Shown piece after piece: positions 55,113 through 64,000 of a DNA stretch of 64,000 bases; the first letter of the stretch is position 1; each line of letters opens with the position of its first letter. The position numbers and the translations under genes were made by a program. The notes below the pieces were generated by a model that searched no databases, was not told the origin of the DNA, and saw only the letters and a list, made by a program, of their open reading frames with translations. Source of the DNA: Hermatobates lingyangjiaoensis (lineage: Eukaryota > Arthropoda > Insecta > Hemiptera > Hermatobatidae). The stretch covers positions 6,513,001 through 6,577,000 of the forward strand of contig JAPFBL010000068.1 in the NCBI GenBank assembly GCA_026182355.1, in the 5' to 3' direction.

Positions 55113-55256
55113 TTATATTCTGTGAATATTTATTATTTTTAACTCGTATATTTGCCAGATAAGAGTACCCTTCTTGACATCAGGATGTTTCTTATCCAAC
55201 AGGTCATTTTTAATTCCTTCTATAACGCCGTAAAATATTCTACGAGTAGTGTCTGA
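55113..55256 (-). CDS. Coding-like segment, unrecognised
   Basis: Minus-strand frame between stops. Its first 40 codons are clearly protein-like: SDTTRRIFYGVIEGIKND, then LLDKKHPDVKKGTLIWQIYE. The last codons are AT-rich and probably not coding. No motif is recognised. The segment at 54.65 kb lies downstream on the same strand. Confidence 0.33.
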   Translation of the reverse strand, partial: SDTTRRIFYGVIEGIKNDLLDKKHPDVKKGTLIWQIYELKIINIHRI

Positions 55257-55540
55257 TTATATATAGGATAAGCAATTAATATTTCGTCCGTGAAATTATT
55301 GAAGATCCCATATTTCCAAGTAGTGTAACTAGATCAAAAGTTACCATTTTTGAGACTAAATTAAAGAGTGGAAGGACATTTGATATCTTTTCCATGCTTT
55401 TCAAAGTAGTTATAGATTCTGTTATCATTAGATACGCTTATCTTGGTGATTTTTTCAAACTTCTTTATAAACATTTTTTATTTTTAGAGCAATGCATATG
55501 ACACGATGGATTATTTTACAGATGTAATGGTATTTTTGTT

Positions 55541-55648
55541 TATACAATAATGTAGACATAGGTTCAGAGCACATGTTCTACAAAAAGGATGTCTTACATC
55601 AGAACATTTCTTCGTATGGTCTCTTGTGCATGTCATTAGACAACGTAT
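55541..55648 (-). pseudogene. Cys-rich fragment resembling a piggyBac transposase C-terminus
   Basis: Minus strand RCLMTCTRDHTKKC followed by CSDVRHPFCRTCALNLC and LHYC. The pattern RCxxxC, KKC, CxxC, LC, C resembles the cysteine-rich domain at the end of piggyBac-family transposases (which normally ends CFxxYH). The upstream frame has stops, so it is at best a relic. Other zinc-binding domains are possible. Confidence 0.3.
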
Positions 55649-55649
55649 T

Positions 55650-58600
55650 TGTTATGTGGCCATTTCAGTTTAGTCTTTCATTTAAAGAGACCATTTTTTA
55701 TACAAATTCATTTGTTGAACATACTGCATAAGCTCAAATGCCAACACTGTTACTCATTTTACCTTTCTCTTTTTTTCATCCTGAAGCATAACATTATTTA
55801 GTAATTGTTGTCCGCATTCAAATGAAGAATTGAAGTTCTTTTGAAACATAGAATATTGGAAGGGAAAACATTATCTAGTTTCACCTAGAGTTACGTGTGA
55901 GATTTTACTACTGTCATGGATACGTCTTCATTACAATTGAAAAAGTGATGATAAATGTATAAAAATAAATTGATTGATTAATAGCGTTGTTATTGAGTTT
56001 TATTATATTGTTACTAATAATAAAATGGAGTGTAGGATTCTCAAGATGTTTTTATTGCACCAGTTATTTGAACTATAAGCGCACTTAAAATATTTTCATT
56101 TTCCGAAATAGCGAGAATCATAATCCGGGCTGATGAATAATCCTACTTCCATACCATAGTCTTCATACCAGTTTTATGAGGTTTAAAAAATCAGTAGAAA
56201 TATTTTAGTGATATATGATAAGTTATAAAGTCAAACCACTGGACTGTTTCGTAGAGTTATGGTATTCTGAAGAACCTTTATTAATAACAGGCAGAGTGCT
56301 ATTAGAACTAATATTAATACTAGTACTAGTATTAATATAATACTAGTTTAAACGGAAAGTAAAACATATTAATGTTAAGTAATGAATCTGAACTGAATTG
56401 ATATAGATAATAGCTTCGTAAAGACAATAGAACTAAGTGTGATGAACATTTACAGTGACTGTTATTATTGTGGTAAAGCTGAAATATGTTCCTTATCAGT
56501 CATAAGTAAAGTGGGAGCAGAAATATCTATTTCACGTTGAGAACTTTTAAAAGTAAATTAGTTGTTTTGAAACACACTGTTCACAGAGGCATTAAATTCC
56601 TATTTATTCTTCTTAAGTCCCGCGGCTTTATTAGCTTTTTTTTTTAGCATGTTCATTATTAACAGCAATGTCTAATACGTGTTAATTAAACATGTTAAAT
56701 TCCTATTATTAATTTTGTATAACTCTGATAAAATGTATCAGAGACTTTAAAAAATAAATAAGAATAATAATAAATAATAAATAAAATTTATCCCTGACTT
56801 TATTAGGGAATACACAAGCATAAAATCAAGTAATTTTTATGAAATGTTACATAATGGCTATAATCAAGACAATACTGTGTCTAGAGTGCTACAAAAAACA
56901 GGAAAACTATATTTCCTGTAGACTGGTTTGGTCCTGTGTAGCGTGTTGTGTTAGTCCTGATAGGTCAATATTTAATTATTGGTGAGGATCCTACATTTTT
57001 TATGTGAGAAATGGACACCTTGTCGTGCATTATGAGTACCTAAAGTTTTATCTATATATTATAATAAACTTGACTTGGTGAAACAATGAAGTCCCGATAT
57101 ACATAGATTAACTGAACTTGAGAAACCAGTTAATAATGTTTTAAATGATCATCCATTTAAATGTTTGCTCGTAAAACAGAAGCTAGAAGCAAACTCGTAA
57201 GTGAATATGGGCACAATAAAAACAAAATTTCAACTATCGTCGTTCCGTAAATTTTTTAATTTAAATATTTATAGTAAGAATGAAATATTTCATATTAAAT
57301 ATCGTTACGTTTTTGTGTCTGAAAGTCTGTATATGTATATACTTCAATACTGCGATTTTCAGCTCTTCTTAGTATATTAGTACCGTGTCATTTAATAGTT
57401 GAAAGACATAATGGGTAGTATTCTCAGGGTGGAATCGCTGTCTCCTGTGACACTTCATGTCAGCTCGTCACTCTTAGCATTCTGAATAGCTGCCAGTCAA
57501 GTAATTACTTTCAGACATTGAAATCTCTTTATGAAACTAAGTTTATCTTCTTCAAAGCAAGTGTTTAATCTTATTGCAACATAAGAAAACAATGATTTAA
57601 TAAGTTCTCTAGTGTGGTATTTCAGGAAAAAGGGGTTCTTTAAATTACCAGAAGATTTGTTGTTTAATGTGGAAAACATATTATAGAAGTATGTAATGTA
57701 TTGTATATTTCAATAACAAACTTACAAATAAAATTATTTCTTTTCAATAAAAATTGTATTATCAATATAAAAATTTGACTAAGTTTATCAAAAACAGTTT
57801 TCACTTAACTTAAATCAAAATTACAATTGAAAATATAAAGGTCTTAATTTTGTTACAACGTTAACAGAAGCACCTAATTTTAATCATCAAGCAATAACAG
57901 TTTTAAGTAAACGATTTTTACTAGTATAACATAAATTAGTACAAGCTAAGGTATGATATTCTGAAAACATGTTACATTATGTTACAAGAGGTAGTAATAA
58001 TGTTACTTATTAGGTATATGGCATTCGTCAATTTTGCTGTTAATGCTAGAGAGCTTGTCTTTGAGCTTATTAAGAATGATTTAGTTACCTTTTCCCCTAA
58101 CCTCTGGATACCACATTGTATAGTATGTAGTGTAGGATTATTGGCTACCGGCTACACAATAATTACAGTAAGGTAATATATGGTACTTTGAAGTTGACAT
58201 TATAGTTGTAGAAATTTCATTCTTCTTACAAATTATATTTTCCCTTGTGATAGGTGTGTTATCTCTTCCAAAGATGTTTGTTTACAGAACACAGAATTTT
58301 TTCCGGTGAATATTTGATTACAGAATTTGGTGTTTCTTCAATCACCGGAGAAGAGGTATTAAAATAGTATCAGGATTTCCTCCTCGTAACTATGGTACTT
58401 ACTACAAAAAATGTAGTTCTTAAACAGATCAAGAACAATAAGTCTAGAAAAGTAGGTTTGTTAAAAGTGCACCTTGTAGACACGGCATAAAGCGTTGATT
58501 GTTTGGATAGTAATAAAAAACTCAAATACAAAAGAATTACAATATCGGATTTAATTTTGAGTTTTAGAAGAGAATAATTGAACAATACCAAAAATAAATA

Positions 58601-58860
58601 GTTTTTTTTTTTAATTTTAAACAAACACCTATGGAAGCTTTGAAACAGCCATCACAATTAATTATACCGTCACCCATCTACGGATTTTTATTTCTTTCAA
58701 ACTGTAATTTAAAATTATGAATTTTGGTAATTTTATTAAGCTTCTGGACCTCAAGTGTTGGACGTTGGGTGTTCTACATGGCAAGGAAGAACACTAAGTG
58801 AGTTTGTCTCGAACTTCTTCATCAACTTAATCCACTGGTTAAGAAGATAAAGTAAATTAT
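55650..58860. other. No gene seen
   Basis: AT-rich. The 57979-58176 frame (plus) is flanked by a possible acceptor and donor but is hydrophobic and unrecognised. The patch 57410-57480 is briefly open on the minus strand. Confidence 0.4.
56311..56338. repeat. Perfect 28-bp palindrome
   Basis: ATATTAATACTAGT joined to its exact inverse with no spacer. AT-rich, so possibly chance, but no mismatch. Confidence 0.85.
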
Positions 58861-58863
58861 AGC

Positions 58864-59005
58864 TTACTTGAGGGTTGGCTTCCTATTAAATCTAACTACC
58901 CCTTTGGCTAGATTGTTCTTAGACGACCATCCCCTCTTGGCACTCCTCTCATCAGCCATATCGACATCAAAGCTATTTGTTAAATTTATCCGTTCTTTCA
59001 AATCC
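58864..59005 (-). CDS. Candidate terminal exon with dibasic site, unrecognised
   Basis: Minus strand, after AG at 59006-59007, phase 1 is open for 46 codons: DLKERINLTN, SFDVDMADERSAKRGWSSKN, then NLAKGVVRFNRKPTLK and TAA (58864-58866). The charged first half, a Lys-Arg pair followed by Gly-Trp-Ser-Ser, and a basic tail are gene-like. It could be the end of a peptide precursor or of an ordinary protein. The acceptor lacks a strong pyrimidine tract. No family is recognised. Confidence 0.37.
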
Positions 59006-59007
59006 CT

Positions 59008-62000
59008 GTTTCATTCATGAGCATAAATTATTTTATTAAAATCCAAAAAGTTCTTTTAAAAACATAATACAACAAAATATTATGCATTGTAATTGTTATT
59101 GAGTTGATTATTATTTAAGTCGAAATTCATATAATTTATTGATCACATAGTTTATGTAGTATGCTTTTTAAAGATCAATACTTTACACTACCTTCTGAAA
59201 CATTATTGAAGCTTTTTTTTTAATTTACTTAACATGTTTATTTTTTATTAGGTGTTATTTGTAAATAATCTAATGAAAATCTCAATTATATTCAACTAGA
59301 ATTATAATTCAACTAGACGACCCTTGACCCCTTATGCCACTCAGTGTTAAAAAATTATAGCAGTAGTTAATAATATACATTCACTTACTGTGATTAGCAG
59401 GAATAGCAGTTACTGCTATTTCTGGTTATTAAGTCACAAAAACAAAGATTTTTATATGGTGCAAATATTTGATATAGTATTATTAACATGAATGAAGATA
59501 TATACACAATAAGTATATTTAATAAAACAACAAATAATATACAAAAATTCAAATAATGAAATTTAAAAGTAAAACATTTCATTTATAACATCAATTCAAG
59601 GTATATACAATCAAGCATATTTAAAACAAACAAAACCAAAACCTGTAAATTGAAATTTACCGGTTTATATAAATGGAATATATAAATGATATATTCCATT
59701 TATTTTATCCAACATAAAATAACATTAATGAAAGGAATGTGTCATTACCTTAAAACAGTCGTATTTAATCATACATTTGTGTTCAAGTTTATATTCCTAA
59801 AATTATTCAAAATTTCATAAATAAAATTAAATTCAAAATTATTCCTAAAATGCTAAACTTCCAAATATGATTGTCAAATCGAAATGTTGGTTTTGAATTG
59901 ATTTGAAGCAGGAAAACTGACCGATTCCTGATATAAAACAAATTTTATATATGTATAACAAAAATTAACAGCAAATACGTAAAGATAAAAAAATCGTCTA
60001 AACAACCGTAACATATTCAAAAATGGGACTGAGATCTTTCGTAGAAAAACTCGTAAGGATTATTGTATAACATAAATAGATTTTACATCTGAAGTCATTA
60101 ATTTTACTTGCATAGGTTGAAATAATATATTTTTCACTCTGCTTTCTTTTTAATGTCATTATTTGTAAAGTAATATATTACTCACTGTTTTCTTTAATAT
60201 TTATTTGAATAATTCGTCATAAACTGAAATTAACAGGTATTCCAATTTTCACATGTGTGCAAATATTCAAACAAGAACATCAGAGTTTTATAAGTATATA
60301 GATAAATGGAGGTGAGCTATAACAGTACTTGTATTGTGTTACTCATTATGATGATTAAAATGAATTCCGAAAGAAACGCCAAGTCTCCACACAATAAATA
60401 TTTTATCAAACATTGTCACATTTCTAACACATAGTCTTCATCGCCAAGATAGATACTATAACAGGGATCTAGATTTTCCTTTTGTTTTAGGACTTGAATT
60501 ATTGTTTATGGGCTGTCTGTGAATTACTTTGAATATCATCCGTTGGTTCACAGCAAAGGACAACTTAGAGCCTACAAAGTAGACTGAATGTGACGAAGAC
60601 ACAGAAAATAGTAGTTAATTTTTAGGTCATTAATTTTATAGTAAACAGACTGATAGTTCACCTTTTAGTGTCCCATGTACACTAAGTGCTTGCATGTACT
60701 GTAGGTACTTACAGTAGGTACAGGCATGCATTTTTTATTAACACATGTTTCTTGAAATGTGTTGAGTTTTCAAATTGTAAATATGTCTGTCAGAACTGAA
60801 CCAAGTATAAATCAAATACTTTCAATATGCATACGAAGAGTTGAAACTTTTATTTATGGAGCCAAGTTCAAGGATAGTTTACATTCTCGTCTCATTACTA
60901 TTCTGGAGAAGGAGAATAAAATTCAACATTATAAGGCCGTTCGTAAAGTTGCAAAATATTATTCCAACTACAAGCATATATATCTCATACTTGGTTAGCT
61001 TAAACATTATTGTTGCTTATAAATATTTAAAAAAATGATATCAGTCATATTTAAAATAATCAATGGTATCAAATAAAGAAGGAATGAAATATTCAATTCA
61101 GGGTTGCATTATTAATAGAATTGCTAAAGTACTATCCCGCAAATCAGCAATGCTTGTCAGTTTGAATTCAATCCTTCTAGAAGAACTCATCCATTCAGCT
61201 CAAGTATACATCTATTATATTCCTTATAGTGTTCCTCCACGTTTGTTTTTCTTCATGAATGATTTTCATCTACCATCCTTTCAGTCCTGAAATCATTTCA
61301 ACTGAAGTAAGAAAATAAATAACAAAATATTTTTCAGATAGGATTTTACACTTCGTGACTAAGGTAATTTTCTTTTTCATGGCCGATTTCACAAGAGAAA
61401 ATGCAATGGGCGAAAACTAAGCAGGAGTACGCTGTCAGGCATGGATGACAGATGACCCGGCAGTAACCTTCTTTACAACCTTTCGTAATGCCACAGCCTG
61501 CCTACGTATACTTAGAACTTTCCTCATCATCTACTTAAATATAACAATTCTATAACAAACTTTTTAATCATTTCTCTTTATTTAAATTTCATTGGATTTT
61601 ATTTTCGAAAGAAATTACTTTTTTAGGAAATAAATGAAGAATATCGGATAACGCAAAGAGCAATTCATTTAATGAACAGATCAGAAATTCATCAAAGTCT
61701 GTAATGTTGAAGCTGATTATTTTTCTAAAATATGGAGTTCAAATTTAATGTTAGAACAACAAATATCTAAAATGGGTTGCAAATAAGGTTTTTATGTCAT
61801 TTTTATTTTTTGGCATTAATAACAATTTGCTTTGGAATTAATCATTGATTAAGCAAGATGGACACTCTTGGAATGGATAATTGCATAATGATTTTATTAG
61901 ATACAGTACAAGTTGATTAATTTCCCTCTTCATCATAATATCATCACCATGATCCGGCTCTAAGTTATTAGATTTGATACGAGTTGCAAAGCCATACAAC

Positions 62001-62570
62001 ATTTCGGTTTAATAATTGGTGGATATCTTTCATCCTTTATTAAATGGTAAAATTAAATATTAAAGTAGTAAACATACATTTAATACTAAATTTTTTATAA
62101 ACGGTAATTAATTGTATGGAGAATCTTCACAAATTATTTATTTTGTTTGGTTACGATGGAACTTTTCCAAATGTGTGACAAAGTTAAATAATAAATTTGT
62201 TTTAAATTGTTTAGTTAAAAAGTAAATATTTAGAAACTACAGTCGTTTTGACGGCGAGGTTGAAATTTGAACTGAATTGTGTCTTGTTTCTATGTGTTCT
62301 TTTCTTGTAATAATCGTTTGATGTGTTGTTGTAACGGACTGTTTCATGTTTTATATATGTATATAGTTCAATAATTTCAAAAACATTAAAACTGGTCCAA
62401 CAGTTTTTGTGATCTTCACAAAACTACAGTACAAAAAAGCACACACAAAAAAGAGCCTAACGAAAATTTTAGTGGAATTAATGTTTTGACGTGGGCAGTT
62501 TTGGTGAACTCATGAGTAAGTCTTTCCCAATATCTATCTTTCGAAATTAACTAAAAGAAAGCAAGCAAAT
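59008..62570. other. No gene seen; minor palindromes
   Basis: AT-rich. A hairpin lies at 59671-59701 (AAATGGAATAT and its inverse) and another imperfect one at 60690-60730. Frames at 60759-61290 are partly coding-like but overlapping and without splice support. A GC-richer patch lies at 61378-61520. Confidence 0.4.
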
Positions 62571-62576
62571 GAAAGC

Positions 62577-62711
62577 CACAAACTTACAGCCTCTAATTTT
62601 TTGTTGAACCATCATCAGGAGAGAAAAAACAAGCGAGCACAGTAAACTTCGTCTCCCCATTTCTTCCCTCCTCATAGTAATTGAACAAAAATTACAGTTT
62701 GTAAGTGTCTG
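62577..62711. mobile_element. Fold-back pair of family D ends
   Basis: Left arm 62577-62622 (CAAACTTACAGCCTCTAATT) and right arm 62666-62711 (ATTACAGTTTGTAAGTGTCT) are diverged inverted copies. Each carries a damaged hammerhead-like core. No (TA)n flanks it, unlike most others, which fits an older insertion. Confidence 0.7.
62588..62622 (-). ncRNA. Hammerhead-like motif, family D, G12 lost
   Basis: CUGAUGA intact, extra U, stem II GG/CA, then AAAA in place of GAAA, AUU and AGAG. Expected to be inactive. Confidence 0.4.
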
Positions 62712-64000
62712 TTTTTTCAAATGCCTGGTTTTCAACTTTATTTTTGAACTTTTATTTGGCCGATATCAGGTATCTTTTGAATTTCATATATATTATTAAT
62801 CAGTCAAAAACATGTCCAGGTAACCGATGTTTTCTTTCTCAATTACAATATTTCCAAGTGGAAATACATAGAGTTTTCCAAGAAAAATATATGGAGTTTT
62901 AAAAATAAAAAACATGTCTGATGAAAAAAAAATGTAGATATCTACTTCATATCAGCAGAAAATTAAATATTAAAATTAATCAAGTTGATGCTAAATATTA
63001 ATTCTTAAATATATTTATTTAATACTTACTATTTGTAGATATGTAAAGTAGTTCTCCCATCAAGTTTCTTGATGGATATTTTCATTGTTACTCTAGACTC
63101 TAGAGGATTAGTAGATTAAGTCACTTTCCCGGACCCAAAACCCCGGCTCCTAAAACGTAATTATTAACTTAACTCGATTGCCTATTAAGTAATCAAAATT
63201 AGTTAGGATTTAAAATTTATTTACAATTTTTATATTTATAATTTATTCAGATATTATTCCATTTACAATTTAACCTACCATTCCACTTCCAGAAGGTTTT
63301 AAAAATATTGAAAAGTTTTTGTTTATGTTTATTTCAGGTTGAAATGGAGTATTTTTTGTCACAACAAAGGGTAAATCCAATCCATACAGTCCTTTCTTGT
63401 GGATATTTATTCTTCTAGCTTATGTGTGCCTCTCTGCTAACACTAATATTACTTTTCCTGCACTTTTATTGCTACCCTGAATACCTGCTTGTGTTTTATT
63501 ATAGTTTTGTCAAGAAGTTTAATTTTATTTAATATTTTTTGTTCTGTTGTAAGAGTAGCTTCTTTATTGGTAATGTACTTTCACCTTCTCCTAAATTTAA
63601 TATGGAAAATTTTTTGAATTTTCTTTTTGAAAATGTAATTTACTCAATGAACTAACGTGACCTTACTTAATTTTGTTATTGAAAATAATAAACAAATGTG
63701 CTTCTTACAATGTATTTTATATTTTTGTTTATTTGTTGTATGTCATATTTCTTTCTTTTTGTATTTATAAATTGTAACATAGCTATTTCTTGTTAGCTGT
63801 GAATTCGCTTAGTTAGCTTTTGTTAAATAATATTAAATTCATAAATAATTTTTGATTTCAAAACTCAGAATATACATAATTAATTTTGCTACAAATAATA
63901 AAAATATAGAGAAACTATGATTTTAAATATATTTGCATTGTTAGTATCACAGAGGTTAATGTTCATGAAGTATTTTAAGAAAATACTGCCATAAAATAGT
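62712..64000. other. No gene seen; AT-rich DNA
   Basis: Nothing recognisable to the right edge. Confidence 0.5.

Noticed and set aside
57979..58176. 65-residue hydrophobic frame with possible acceptor and donor
   Set aside because: Hydrophobic composition is common in AT-rich DNA and the splice sites are weak; no recognised family.
60759..61290. Three overlapping plus-strand frames
   Set aside because: They overlap in different phases, so at most one could be real, and none has splice context or a known motif.
1..64000. CRISPR arrays, bacterial operons, Shine-Dalgarno sites, rRNA, complete tRNA genes
   Set aside because: None seen. The regularly recurring short motifs are dispersed, inverted and tied to retroelements, not arrays with spacers.

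Overview
This is a eukaryotic, very AT-rich stretch of nuclear DNA. It has no operons or dense genes. It does have long (TA)n microsatellites, compound CA/CT repeats, intron-like splice signals around short GC-richer patches, and many decayed retroelements. The retroelements point to an animal, most likely an arthropod: a Jockey-clade LINE reverse transcriptase, two kinds of Penelope-like element (PLE) GIY-YIG endonuclease, and a Ty1/copia relic. One exon looks like the signal peptide of a secreted, possibly cuticular, His/Gly-rich protein. A chelicerate would fit, but that is a guess.

Layout. 0-15.8 kb is mostly featureless AT-rich DNA, with a large palindrome (7.46-7.70 kb), a hairpin at 7.32 kb, a candidate internal exon at 8.1 kb and a first pair of inverted hammerhead-like motifs at 12.0 kb. 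15.9-28.4 kb is the densest part: PLE fragments, nearly all bordered by (TA)n, with four GIY-YIG endonuclease remnants, many hammerhead-like motifs and one Jockey fragment. 28.4-36 kb is quiet apart from a tandem duplication with a tRNA-like A box. 36-43.6 kb holds more fold-back PLE modules, a candidate exon interrupted by TGA at 39.6 kb, and GC-rich unclassified islands. 43.9-46.9 kb holds a copia relic on the minus strand and three candidate exons. 48.8-50.4 kb is a second PLE block with a CxxC-type GIY-YIG endonuclease and three hammerhead-like motifs. 51.3-59.0 kb contains scattered coding-looking pieces, including a signal-peptide exon (51.37 kb) and terminal-exon candidates at 53.0, 54.6 and 58.9 kb. 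59-64 kb is nearly empty except for one more fold-back module at 62.6 kb.

The unifying signal is a small RNA motif found about thirty times in several sequence families: CUGANGA, one extra nucleotide, a short stem II, GAAA, then a 4-6 nt palindrome where stem III should be, followed by a strand that pairs back to the bases before CUGANGA. This is the layout of a type I hammerhead ribozyme with a minimal stem III. Such ribozymes are known from PLEs. Here they occur mostly as inverted pairs, often bordered by (TA)n, and in two PLE lineages they lie just downstream of the endonuclease remnant. No complete host gene can be assembled from this window. The exon calls are from reading-frame quality and splice sites only.
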